Positions 16,950-25,667 of a DNA stretch of 64,000 nt are shown here, in pieces. Source of the DNA: Bacillus rhizoplanae (GTDB taxonomy: Bacteria > Bacillota > Bacilli > Bacillales > Bacillaceae_G); the NCBI RefSeq assembly GCF_917563915.1, contig NZ_CAKJTI010000002.1, positions 248,001 through 312,000 of the forward strand, given 5' to 3'. Under the pieces are notes generated by a model. The model saw nothing but the letters and a program-made list of their open reading frames with translations. It was not told the origin of the DNA and ran no database searches. Each line of letters opens with the position of its first letter. Positions within the stretch are counted from its first letter, which is position 1. The translations under genes were made by a program, and so were the position numbers.

Positions 16950-18412
16950 AGAAAGCGTCGAAATTTGAAAAAGTAGCGGCGCGCTGTTGGAATCTACTAA
17001 ATGAAGGGAAACCATTTACACCGATTTTTGTATTCGGTACATTTTTGTTGTTTTCTATTTCACAGTTTGGGAATCCAAATTTTGTGTCTGCTTTTTTTAG
17101 TAGCTTTTTATTCATTGTTCCGCTACTCGTTTTATATTATTTGTTTGATTTTCCATTGTTTTTGCGAAATTATTTATGGTTGCCGTTCGTTGCCTATTTA
17201 ATCGTATTTAAAACGGTGCATGTACCGTTATTATTATTTGCATTAGGATTATATTTTTTCTTTACGATCCTATTTTGGGGAACGTTATATTATCATTTGC
17301 GTATTGGAACGTCTTGGTTAAACTTTACACGTTTTTGGAAACTCGTGCTAAAGAACAGTGATTCTACAAGCGGAAATGCACAGGAGCAAATGCCGAAGTT
17401 TTTACTGTTGTTATCACTTTGGTATTATTACTACCATTTCTTCCAAGAAGGTGGTACGCTCGGTGCAGTAGATTGGAAAACACTGCTTATGTTTTATGGT
17501 GCTCTTGCACTATACACAATCATCTTACATCGTAATTTATTTGACTGGCAGCCAAAAGCAATTTCAACTTATACGAATAATATGCCGGAAAATAAAGAGG
17601 CACTGAATGAAAAAGTAGTTGTAATTGTTATTGATGGTATGCGTAAAGATCGCTTTGAAACAGCACATACACCGTATTTAGATTCTCTTCGAAAAAAAGG
17701 GACGGAGTTTTTAAATATGGAAACGGTATATCCAGCTCGAACCGTTGTATGTTTCTCTTCTATGTTTACAGGAACATATTCATTTGAGCACGGCATTAAA
17801 TCGAACATGGTTTGGAAGCACGGTGTGAATGTAGAAAGTATTTTTGATTCCCTTCGAAAAGTAGACAAAACAGGGAAAATGCTAGCCGTTGCGCATTTAG
17901 TTGACGCGTTTGGTGAAGATGTGGAAACATTTACAGCTGTTATGAAAAATGATGTTGTGGATGGGAAGATTATGGAGAAAGCGAAACAAATAATGGATGA
18001 ACAAGACCCAGATCTCTTTATTGTACAGCTCATTTCAACAGATCAAACGGGACATAGTCGTGGTGTGTTATATGATGAGTATTTACAAAAAATTCATGAG
18101 GCAGACCAGCATGTAAAACATTTTATCGAGCACTTAGAGAAAACAGGAAAAACAGAGAATACGACGTTTATCATTTGTGCTGATCATGGACAGGCAGATG
18201 GGATTGGTGGTCATGGCCATTTAGATGAAGGAGAACGATTCGTACCATTTTTTATGTACGGCCCTCATATTAAACAAGGTGTTAAGGTAGAAGAAAGGAA
18301 AAGTCTTGTCTCTATGGCGCCGACACTTGCTTATTTACTAGGTGCACCGTATCCATCTCATAGCCGTGGTCCTGTGTTAGTGGAAGCGTTAAAGGAGCAG
18401 GAAAAGAAATGA
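16937..18412 (+). CDS. Membrane-anchored alkaline-phosphatase-superfamily phosphodiesterase
   Basis: 491 aa from TTG 16937 (GGGAGAAGG upstream). Residues 1-200 hold about six membrane helices; the rest is a type I phosphodiesterase/nucleotide pyrophosphatase domain. Metal and nucleophile residues read D233 (VIDGMRKDRF), T269 (PARTVVCF), D369 and H373 (STDQTGH), D416 and H417 (ADHG), H428 (GHGH). Likely hydrolyses or transfers phosphodiester-linked groups at the outer surface, for example on a lipid-linked glycan; inferred from the glycan neighbours. Stop overlaps the next start (ATGA). Confidence 0.8.
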   Translation: MEEVKKASKFEKVAARCWNLLNEGKPFTPIFVFGTFLLFSISQFGNPNFVSAFFSSFLFIVPLLVLYYLFDFPLFLRNYLWLPFVAYLIVFKTVHVPLLLFALGLYFFFTILFWGTLYYHLRIGTSWLNFTRFWKLVLKNSDSTSGNAQEQMPKFLLLLSLWYYYYHFFQEGGTLGAVDWKTLLMFYGALALYTIILHRNLFDWQPKAISTYTNNMPENKEALNEKVVVIVIDGMRKDRFETAHTPYLDSLRKKGTEFLNMETVYPARTVVCFSSMFTGTYSFEHGIKSNMVWKHGVNVESIFDSLRKVDKTGKMLAVAHLVDAFGEDVETFTAVMKNDVVDGKIMEKAKQIMDEQDPDLFIVQLISTDQTGHSRGVLYDEYLQKIHEADQHVKHFIEHLEKTGKTENTTFIICADHGQADGIGGHGHLDEGERFVPFFMYGPHIKQGVKVEERKSLVSMAPTLAYLLGAPYPSHSRGPVLVEALKEQEKK

Positions 18413-19155
18413 AAGTAATTGTGTTTATACCAGCCCTAAATGAAGAAGACTCCATTGCACATGTTATTCGAAAAGTGCCGCGTCATTTTCATCCGAGTGT
18501 AACGGTAGAGGTTCTTGTGATTGATGACGGTTCAACAGACAGAACGGTGGAAGTTGCAAAAGAAGCTGGGGCGGATCATATCGTTTCATTTTCAAAAAAT
18601 GGTGGTCTTGGTGCAGCCGTTCGAGCAGGACTAAAGAAGAGCTATCACCTTGGGGCAGATATTAGTGTAATGATTGATGCAGATGATGAATATCCAGCAG
18701 ATGAAATTCCAAATGTATTGCAGCCAATTTTGGAAGGGAAAGCTGATTATACAATGGGGTCTCGTTTTCGCGGAACCATTAGCGGCATGAAGCTGTACAG
18801 ACGCCTTGGAAACTATTGTTTTACAATGCTGCAATGTATATTGCTACGTAAATGGATTCGTGACGGACAATCAGGGATGCGTGCTTTTTCGAGACAAGCG
18901 ATGGAACACGGAGAAATTATTCATGATTACAATTATGCACAAGTAATTACATTAAATTTAGTACGAAAAGGCTTTCGAGTTCTGGAAGTACCCATTACGT
19001 ATAAAGTGCGTGAAACAGGGGATTCTTTCATTTCATTTCGTAAATATATGACGAATGTTCTTCCTGCAATTTGGAAAGAGATGAAACGTCCGGTGGAGAA
19101 AGTTACGATTGATTATGATGCGCATGTAGTAGTAGAAGATAAGAAATGCTCGTAG
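18409..19155 (+). CDS. Family 2 glycosyltransferase (polyprenyl-phosphate type)
   Basis: 248 aa. GT-A fold with IPALNEED (7-14), VIDDGSTDRT (37-46) and the metal-binding DADDE (90-94); resembles dolichyl/undecaprenyl-phosphate sugar transferases but has no C-terminal membrane helices. It probably charges undecaprenyl phosphate with a sugar that the flippase-like protein moves and the GT-C enzyme at 20946 uses. ATG overlaps the preceding TGA. Its stop codon forms the loop of the hairpin at 19138-19170. Confidence 0.85.
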   Translation: MKVIVFIPALNEEDSIAHVIRKVPRHFHPSVTVEVLVIDDGSTDRTVEVAKEAGADHIVSFSKNGGLGAAVRAGLKKSYHLGADISVMIDADDEYPADEIPNVLQPILEGKADYTMGSRFRGTISGMKLYRRLGNYCFTMLQCILLRKWIRDGQSGMRAFSRQAMEHGEIIHDYNYAQVITLNLVRKGFRVLEVPITYKVRETGDSFISFRKYMTNVLPAIWKEMKRPVEKVTIDYDAHVVVEDKKCS

Positions 19156-19170
19156 CGAGCATTTCTTATC
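19138..19170 (+). terminator. Perfect 15-bp hairpin with the GT2 stop codon as its loop
   Basis: Arms 19138-19152 and 19156-19170 are exact complements (GATAAGAAATGCTCG and its reverse) and the 3-base loop is TAG, the stop of the glycosyltransferase. No long T-run follows (CTTATCTTGAC), so it may be a weak terminator, a processing site or a 3'-end stabiliser. Confidence 0.6.
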
Positions 19171-19200
19171 TTGACAATGAAAGTGATAATTATTATCATT
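19171..19200 (+). promoter_or_regulatory. Promoter with overlapping perfect Fur box for the FTR1 operon
   Basis: TTGACA at 19171-19176 with TATCAT at 19195-19200 (18-bp spacer). TGATAATTATTATCA at 19184-19198 is an exact 7-1-7 Fur box covering spacer and -10, so iron-bound Fur should repress. Confidence 0.85.
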
Positions 19201-19218
19201 TTTTTAGGAGGAGCGTTT

Positions 19219-19974
19219 ATGAAAAAAATAATTACTTCATTATGTGTTAGTATTTTTTTAATATTCTCGATACATACGAGTGCATTTGCTTATTCGTACG
19301 GAAATCCGAACGAAGAAAAGGTTGCAGAGGCGTATAAGCAAATGGTCGCAAAGCTAGATGAAAATCCAGCAAACTTTACAGAAGCAAAGAAAGCATATGA
19401 AAATGTGCAAGAAGAAATTGATCAGCACATGGGAAAAGAACCTTCTAAAGCAATTATGAAAGACTTTGATAAGAAAAATAAAGAAGCTATTATTACAGAT
19501 ATGCAAAAAATTCTTGCCCTTAATATTAATCGTCGTTTAACGAATGTCGATGAACAATTTAATGACTATGATACAAGTAAACGTCTATTAGCAAAAGCAT
19601 TTGCAACATATGATGCATTATCGCCAGTTATTGCAGAACATAATAAAGAATTAGATGCAAAATTAAAAGATGAGTTTAACAAGGCGTTGGAATCACTTGG
19701 AAACCCTGGATTATTTGGAGTAGGACAAAAGGAACCAAATCATGATGCTTTCAAGGAAAGTAAAGATGTCATTTTAACAAGTTTGCAAAAAGAATTGAAA
19801 ATTAAAGATTTTAGAGTTGGTCATTTTGATGTTAGTGGAAAAGAAGAAGCTTCAGCGAACAAAGGCCAAACAGAGTGGACAGATTTAAGCAGCTTAAAAA
19901 ACTGGGCTCCAATTGCGATAATTGTACTTGTACTTGTTGGAGTCATTGTATATGCAGTAAGAAAACGCAAGTAA
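19219..19974 (+). CDS. Exported membrane-anchored partner of the FTR1 iron permease
   Basis: 251 aa from ATG 19219 (AGGAGGAGCG upstream); an ATG at 19177 lies inside the promoter and is rejected. Signal peptide 1-25 (cleaved near TSAFA-YSYG), about 190 residues of charged helices, then a C-terminal membrane anchor (WAPIAIIVLVLVGVIVYAV) with RKRK inside. The order, spacing (18 bp) and Fur box tie it to the FTR1 permease; probably the extracytoplasmic iron-delivering component, as in FTR1 proteins with a fused N-terminal helical domain. Resembles the lipoprotein at 13848. Confidence 0.75.
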   Translation: MKKIITSLCVSIFLIFSIHTSAFAYSYGNPNEEKVAEAYKQMVAKLDENPANFTEAKKAYENVQEEIDQHMGKEPSKAIMKDFDKKNKEAIITDMQKILALNINRRLTNVDEQFNDYDTSKRLLAKAFATYDALSPVIAEHNKELDAKLKDEFNKALESLGNPGLFGVGQKEPNHDAFKESKDVILTSLQKELKIKDFRVGHFDVSGKEEASANKGQTEWTDLSSLKNWAPIAIIVLVLVGVIVYAVRKRK

Positions 19975-19992
19975 AGATGAGGAGGAAGAGCG

Positions 19993-20898
19993 ATGCAACT
20001 GCAGGCATTTCTCATTACATTTCGTGAAGTATTAGAAGCATTGCTCATTGTTGGAATTATTACTACGTATTTAAAACGTACGGATAATAAGCAATTTGTG
20101 AAATATGTTTGGATAGGAGCAGGCCTTGCGGTTGTAGCAAGTTATATTGTCGCTCTTGTCTTCCAAGTTGTGTTTACTGGCTTTGCCGCAATGGGAAGTG
20201 AGATGTATTTAAAGATATCGATTATGTTCATTTCCGTTATTTTGCTTACACAAATGGTATTTTGGATGGCAGAACATAGCAAAAATATAAAAGGCAATGT
20301 GGAAAGTAAAATGAGTCATTATATTACGACTGGAAACGTAATTGGAATGGTCGTACACTCCTTTCTTGTTGTGCTGCGAGAAGGCGTTGAAACAGTGTTC
20401 TTCTTTGCAGCGATTACAGGTGGAAATATTGAAGCGGCAATGCAAGGCTGGGGAGCAATTTCAGGAGTTCTTGTTGCAGCTCTTGTCGCCTACTTATTCT
20501 TTAAAGGAACGATGCGTATTTCACTAAAAGTATTCTTTAAAGTAACGGGAGTATTTATTGTCTTCATCGCAGCCGGGCTTCTTGTGCAAGGTATTTCCAT
20601 GCTGCAAGATTTAAAAATAATTGGTAGCGTAATGCCGCACGTATACGATATTACGTGGCTACTTCCGGAGCATCCGATTGATTATGCTCACTACTTGCGT
20701 GATCATGGTACTGCACCAATTTTTTCCGGTGATATCGGTGTTTTCTTAAAGGCATTTTTAGGATATTCTTCAATGCCATCGCTTGAAGAGGTGCTTGCAT
20801 ATATCGGTTATTTTGTTGTCATTTATATGTTAATTGTCTTTAAAAAACCTGCGAAAAAAAAGGAAACAGTAGTCGAAGTAAATAAATCAGTAAGCTAA
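19993..20898 (+). CDS. FTR1-family iron permease
   Basis: 301 aa, ATG behind GAGGAAGAG, seven predicted membrane helices. The two REXXE iron-binding motifs of the FTR1/EfeU family are present: REVLE (11-15) and REGVE (129-133). Imports ferric or oxidised ferrous iron across the membrane. Co-transcribed with the preceding exported protein under a perfect Fur box. No EfeB-type peroxidase is next to it. Confidence 0.92.
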   Translation: MQLQAFLITFREVLEALLIVGIITTYLKRTDNKQFVKYVWIGAGLAVVASYIVALVFQVVFTGFAAMGSEMYLKISIMFISVILLTQMVFWMAEHSKNIKGNVESKMSHYITTGNVIGMVVHSFLVVLREGVETVFFFAAITGGNIEAAMQGWGAISGVLVAALVAYLFFKGTMRISLKVFFKVTGVFIVFIAAGLLVQGISMLQDLKIIGSVMPHVYDITWLLPEHPIDYAHYLRDHGTAPIFSGDIGVFLKAFLGYSSMPSLEEVLAYIGYFVVIYMLIVFKKPAKKKETVVEVNKSVS

Positions 20899-20929
20899 AA
20901 GTACAAGGAAGATTCCTTGTACTTTTTTT
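20898..20929 (+). terminator. Terminator of the FTR1 operon
   Basis: AAAGTACAAGGAA-ga-TTCCTTGTACTTT then T-run. Confidence 0.88.
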
Positions 20930-20945
20930 ACAGAAAGGAAATCAG

Positions 20946-22355
20946 ATGAAACAAGTATTACGTATATGGGCAATCATTCTTTTTTCTAGTGCGATTCTCA
21001 TTCGTTTTTTTTATGCAAGCCCGTTTGCTGCAACGTGGGATGAAGTAGATTTTTCGCTTGCGTTAAAGCAATATGACATATTAACGATGCAGCCTCATTT
21101 CCCGGGTTATCCTTTTTTTATTTTAGGGGGAATGACGACACATCTTTTTATAGAAAATCCTGTGCAATCGTTAGGGATTTTTAATGCAATTATGGCACTT
21201 ACCGCTGCTTTTCCGATGTATTGGATTGCACGCCGTTATGTAAGTAAAACGAGTGCTCTTATTGTTGTAGCTGTATTGCAAACGAGCGGTTATTTTTCCA
21301 TTTTAGTGACGCAGCCGATGTCAGAGGGAGCGGCGATAGCTGTACTGTGGTGGTATATGTGGAGCGTAGATCGAGCATTTCGGACAAATGAATTTCGTGC
21401 TCAGTTTTTGCCGGTAATCTTATTTGCTCTATTAATGGGAATCCGTTTATCGTATGCGCCGTTTGGGATAGCTCTTATTTTATTAGTATGGCAGCAGTGG
21501 CATGAAGAAAAATGGCGGTTTATTATTATATGCTGCACAGCTGTTCTTTCGCAGCTCGTATGGGTCGGGGCGCTTATTTGGAATATCGGCGGCTTAGCGG
21601 GATTATGGAAAATTTCTTTCGGATTTGTAAAAGGGCATTTTACAGAATGGGGCGGTGCGGTTACAGAAACAAGTGAACCGATTATATCACGTCTGTTTCG
21701 TTTACTTTCCGAGAATATTGTATTTGCAGGGATTGGTGTTCATTCATATGTTCTTGTAGGTTTCTTTCTTTTCTTTTTGTTTCTTTTTGTTTTACAATGG
21801 AAGAACATACGTTGCTATCCGAAATTATTTATAGCGCTTGGCAGTGTATATTTTCTTTGGAATTTACTTGGACAAAATATCGATAAGCCACGTCATTCTT
21901 ATCCAATTGTAGCAATAGTACTTTTCGTACTGGCTATTTCATGGTTACAAAAACATAGCGGAATCTTACTGCTGTTATTTGCAACACTTCAACTTGTTGT
22001 CAGCATACCGCTTATGCAGGAACAAAAAGAAGCTGTGCCCGCAACGTACCAGCTAGCGTCATATTTAGAAGAAAAACAGCAGCCGTTTATCGTATATACA
22101 TGGGAAGAGACACGCGTTATGGAATACTTACATGTACCATATGAACATAAACGTTTTTACACATATGACTATTTTTTACAAGATAAAAAATATCATAAGA
22201 ATGATACAATATACGTTACGAATCACCTTATTGAAGGATTTCAAAAACAAGGGATTGATATAAAAGGACAGGTGGAAGAAGTTGCCGCCTTTCATTCTAA
22301 TCCGTTATTTGATCCTGTTTATTCTAAAATAGTGTTATATAAGTGGAAAAAGTAA
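20946..22355 (+). CDS. GT-C-type membrane glycosyltransferase (mannosyltransferase-like)
   Basis: 469 aa, ATG behind AGAAAGGAA, 10 or more membrane helices and a C-terminal soluble part (about 375-469). An acidic first outer loop, WDEVDF (D32, E33, D35), is the catalytic signature of polyprenyl-phosphate-sugar-using GT-C enzymes. It would transfer a sugar from undecaprenyl phosphate onto a surface acceptor, using the product of the GT2 at 18409. Separated from that operon by the iron genes and their terminator, but reads the same way. Acceptor unknown. Confidence 0.78.
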   Translation: MKQVLRIWAIILFSSAILIRFFYASPFAATWDEVDFSLALKQYDILTMQPHFPGYPFFILGGMTTHLFIENPVQSLGIFNAIMALTAAFPMYWIARRYVSKTSALIVVAVLQTSGYFSILVTQPMSEGAAIAVLWWYMWSVDRAFRTNEFRAQFLPVILFALLMGIRLSYAPFGIALILLVWQQWHEEKWRFIIICCTAVLSQLVWVGALIWNIGGLAGLWKISFGFVKGHFTEWGGAVTETSEPIISRLFRLLSENIVFAGIGVHSYVLVGFFLFFLFLFVLQWKNIRCYPKLFIALGSVYFLWNLLGQNIDKPRHSYPIVAIVLFVLAISWLQKHSGILLLLFATLQLVVSIPLMQEQKEAVPATYQLASYLEEKQQPFIVYTWEETRVMEYLHVPYEHKRFYTYDYFLQDKKYHKNDTIYVTNHLIEGFQKQGIDIKGQVEEVAAFHSNPLFDPVYSKIVLYKWKK

Positions 22356-22370
22356 GAGAGGAGAAAGCGA

Positions 22371-24152
22371 GTGCACGAGTATTTAAAAGAAAAACTAGCG
22401 ATTTTACCGGATCAACCGGGCTGTTATTTAATGAAAGATAAGCAAGGAACAGTTATATATGTTGGGAAGGCAAAGGTGTTAAAAAATCGTGTGCGCTCGT
22501 ACTTCACTGGTTCACACGATGGGAAAACACTACGCCTTGTCGGAGAAATTGTTGACTTTGAGTATATTGTGACCTCCTCGAATCTGGAGGCTCTTATTTT
22601 AGAATTAAATTTAATTAAAAAATATGATCCAAAATATAATATCCAATTAAAAGATGATAAAACATACCCATTTATTAAAATTACAGCTGAAAAACAGCCG
22701 CGTTTGCTTATTACGAGAAATGTGAAAAAGGATAAAGGGAAATATTTTGGCCCGTATCCAAATTCGCAGTCAGCTCATGAAACAAAAAAATTGTTAGATC
22801 GTATGTATCCGCTTCGGAAATGTACAAATATACCAGATAAAGTTTGTTTATATTATCATATGGGACAATGTTTAGCTCCTTGTGTGAAAGAAGTAACGGA
22901 TGAACAAAATAAAGAAATTGTAGAGGGGATTATTAAGTTTTTAAATGGTGGACATAAAGAAATTCGTTCAGAATTGGAAGCGAAAATGTATGAAGCGTCG
23001 GAAAAATTAGAGTTCGAACGAGCGAAAGAATTGCGAGATCAAATTGCTCATATGGATGCGATTATGGAAAAGCAGAAGATGATTATGAGCGATCTAGTTG
23101 ACCGTGATATTTTTGGTTATGCGGTAGATAAAGGCTGGATGTGTGTGCAAGTTTTCTTTGTTCGAAAAGGAAAGCTAATCGAGCGAGATGTTTCGATGTT
23201 TCCCATTTATGATGATCCAGAAGAAGGTTTCCTGACATTTATCGGGCAATTTTATGAACAAAATAATCACTTTAAGCCGAAAGAAATTGTTGTACCAAGC
23301 AGCATTGATAATGAATTGATCGAAAAATTTTTAGAAGTAGAAGCGACGCAGCCAAAACGCGGTAAGAAAAAAGAACTCGTTGATTTAGCGAGTAAGAATG
23401 CTAAAATTGCGCTGAATGAAAAATTTTATTTAATTGAACGTGACGAAGAACGTTCAATTAAGGCTGTAGAAAACTTAGGAGAACATCTTGGAATTGAAAC
23501 ACCGCACAGAATTGAAGCATTTGATAACTCTAACATTCAAGGGATAAATCCGGTTTCCGCCATGATTGTCTTTATTGATGGAAAACCTGGGAAAAAAGAG
23601 TATCGAAAATATAAAATTAAAACGGTGCAAGGACCGGATGATTATGAATCGATGCGCGAAGTTGTGCGCCGCCGTTATACACGTGCTTTAAAAGAAAATT
23701 TGCCTCTTCCCGATTTAATTGTAATCGATGGCGGAAAAGGTCATTTAGCTGCAGTATGTGATGTGTTAGAAAATGAACTCGGTCTTTCTATTCCAACAGC
23801 AGGACTTGTTAAAGATGATAAGCACCGTACGTCACATTTAATTATCGGTGAACCTCCTGAACCTGTTATGTTAGAGCGTAATAGTCAAGAGTTTTACTTA
23901 TTGCAGCGTATTCAAGATGAGGTGCACCGCTTTGCAATTACGTTCCATCGTCAAATTCATGGGAAATCTGTCATTCAATCGGCATTGGATGATATACCAG
24001 GAGTCGGAGAAAAACGGAAGAAAACACTTTTAAAACATTTTGGTTCTCTCAAGAAAATGAAAGAAGCGTCTGTTACAGACATTATAGAAGCAGGAATGCC
24101 GCAAAAAATAGCAGAGACGATTCATTCGTATTTAACGGGGAAGACATTGTAG
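22371..24152 (+). CDS. uvrC: Excinuclease ABC subunit C
   Basis: 593 aa from GTG 22371 (GAGGAGAAAG upstream). N-terminal GIY-YIG nuclease ([19 protein letters not shown], about 17-35), UVR motif around 200-235, central RNase H-like endonuclease domain ([19 protein letters not shown]) and C-terminal helix-hairpin-helix ([12 protein letters not shown]). Makes both incisions in nucleotide excision repair. Position before yslB and sdhCAB is conserved in Bacillus. Confidence 0.97.
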   Translation: MHEYLKEKLAILPDQPGCYLMKDKQGTVIYVGKAKVLKNRVRSYFTGSHDGKTLRLVGEIVDFEYIVTSSNLEALILELNLIKKYDPKYNIQLKDDKTYPFIKITAEKQPRLLITRNVKKDKGKYFGPYPNSQSAHETKKLLDRMYPLRKCTNIPDKVCLYYHMGQCLAPCVKEVTDEQNKEIVEGIIKFLNGGHKEIRSELEAKMYEASEKLEFERAKELRDQIAHMDAIMEKQKMIMSDLVDRDIFGYAVDKGWMCVQVFFVRKGKLIERDVSMFPIYDDPEEGFLTFIGQFYEQNNHFKPKEIVVPSSIDNELIEKFLEVEATQPKRGKKKELVDLASKNAKIALNEKFYLIERDEERSIKAVENLGEHLGIETPHRIEAFDNSNIQGINPVSAMIVFIDGKPGKKEYRKYKIKTVQGPDDYESMREVVRRRYTRALKENLPLPDLIVIDGGKGHLAAVCDVLENELGLSIPTAGLVKDDKHRTSHLIIGEPPEPVMLERNSQEFYLLQRIQDEVHRFAITFHRQIHGKSVIQSALDDIPGVGEKRKKTLLKHFGSLKKMKEASVTDIIEAGMPQKIAETIHSYLTGKTL

Positions 24153-24230
24153 TTTACAGTGTCTTTTCTTTTTTGTTATAATTTCAGAAGATTTAAAATA
24201 ATAAAAACGAATGTTTATACATAAATAAAA

Positions 24231-24264
24231 AAGTCAACTGGACATTTTTATGTCTAGTTGACTT
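24231..24264. terminator. Bidirectional terminator between uvrC and yslB
   Basis: AAGTCAACTGGACAT / ATGTCTAGTTGACTT with A- and T-rich flanks. Confidence 0.85.
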
Positions 24265-24276
24265 ATAAAATAAGCA

Positions 24277-24726
24277 TTACACTTCGACAGGATCTTTTAC
24301 ATCCCATTTTACGAGAAACATAATAGAGTCAGAACGCTTCTTTTGTTCTTCGTAGGATTCAGCAACTACACCACGCTGTTTTTGAATTTGCTCTGCAATA
24401 AACCCAGCTTCTAATTGGTAAGAAGAGTGTCTATTTTGTTGTTGGCGTTCCTTAATAAGAGCACCTGTTAGTTTAAATTCCATTTCACGGCGTTTATGTT
24501 CAATGATGGTTAAGTCACCCCATCCAGCTTTTACGAAAAATTGAATCACTTCATCAATTGTTTCTAAAGGATATTTTCGTGCTAAGTTTCTGCCAGCCCA
24601 ATATAGAATAGCATCTAATTCTTTCCCTATTAAGTCTGGGAGTAATTCTTCACGCAGCAATTCGTAGGCAAAAGCACTCATTGAAATATTTTGTAAAGAT
24701 TCGCTCTCGATTTTTTTTGTACTCAC
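24277..24726 (-). CDS. yslB: YslB family protein (DUF2507)
   Basis: 149 aa from GTG 24726-24724 (AGTGGGG upstream, better placed than the GTG at 24738). Matches B. subtilis YslB throughout: AYELLREELLPDLIG, YWAGRNLARKYPLE, FQLEAGFIAEQIQ-like SYQLEAGFIAEQIQ and the C-terminal VKWDVKDPVEV. The family has a V4R-like fold; its function is unknown. Opposite to uvrC and divergent from sdhCAB, the usual Bacillus order. Confidence 0.88.
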   Translation of the reverse strand: MSTKKIESESLQNISMSAFAYELLREELLPDLIGKELDAILYWAGRNLARKYPLETIDEVIQFFVKAGWGDLTIIEHKRREMEFKLTGALIKERQQQNRHSSYQLEAGFIAEQIQKQRGVVAESYEEQKKRSDSIMFLVKWDVKDPVEV

Positions 24727-24863
24727 AATATTCCCCACTTTCTATACTGCCAATATTATATACCATTTTATATATATAAACCCAGCTATTTCTTGGCAAA
24801 AAATCTGAATTAGAGAATGAAAAAAGAATATAAAAATTATATACAGATTATGTATACGTTTTC

Positions 24864-24893
24864 TTGACGCTTCGACAAAAATAGGAGTAAAAT
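24864..24893 (+). promoter_or_regulatory. Sigma-A promoter of sdhCAB
   Basis: TTGACG at 24864-24869, 18-bp spacer, TAAAAT at 24888-24893; about 135 bp of leader precede sdhC. Confidence 0.6.
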
Positions 24894-25027
24894 GAACTTG
24901 GTATCAAATTATGCTGAAATATTGCGAATAATTTTTTCAGTTTTTCTTATAGCAATAGTGGAAAAATGCTATTGTTATAAAGTAACGTGACAAACAGTAG
25001 TCAAACATTCGAGGGGGTAATGGGGAC

Positions 25028-25654
25028 ATGAAAGGCCGCGAGTATACGTTTCGCAAGTGGCATTCATTAATGGGTGTCATTCCAATTGGTGTCTTTGTGA
25101 CACAACACTTAGTAGTAAACCACTTTGCAACACAAGGGGCAGAGGCTTTCAATAGCGCTGCTCATTTTATGGAAATGCTTCCATTTCGGTATGCATTGGA
25201 AATCTTCGTGATTTTCTTGCCGTTGTTGTATCATGCTGTGTACGGTTTATATATCGCTTTTACAGCAACGAACAATACAACATCTTATAGCTATTTCCGT
25301 AACTGGATGTTCGCTCTGCAACGATTCACAGGAGTGTTTACGCTAATTTTCTTAGCTTGGCACGTTTGGCAAACGCGCCTTCAAGCTGCAATGGGACAAA
25401 CGGTAGACTATGATATGATGGCAAATATTTTAAGCAATCCGTTTATGTTTGGTTTCTATTTAGTAGGGGTTGTATCGGCTATTTTCCACTTTGCAAATGG
25501 ATTATGGACATTCTGTATTAGCTGGGGTATCACGGTATCACCACGTTCGCAGCGTATTTCTACGTATGTAACATTAGCAATTTTCTTAGCGTTATCTTAC
25601 GTAGGGGTGAGCGCATTACTTGCGTTCATTAATCCGAATCTAGCAAACATGTAA
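25028..25654 (+). CDS. sdhC: Succinate dehydrogenase cytochrome b558 subunit
   Basis: 208 aa, ATG behind GAGGGGGTAATGGGG. Five membrane helices with axial histidines for two haems (H13, H28, H70, H113, H155 region), of the Bacillus five-helix di-haem type. Anchors SdhAB and passes electrons to menaquinone. First gene of sdhCAB. Confidence 0.95.
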   Translation: MKGREYTFRKWHSLMGVIPIGVFVTQHLVVNHFATQGAEAFNSAAHFMEMLPFRYALEIFVIFLPLLYHAVYGLYIAFTATNNTTSYSYFRNWMFALQRFTGVFTLIFLAWHVWQTRLQAAMGQTVDYDMMANILSNPFMFGFYLVGVVSAIFHFANGLWTFCISWGITVSPRSQRISTYVTLAIFLALSYVGVSALLAFINPNLANM

Positions 25655-25667
25655 GGAGTGGGAGAGC

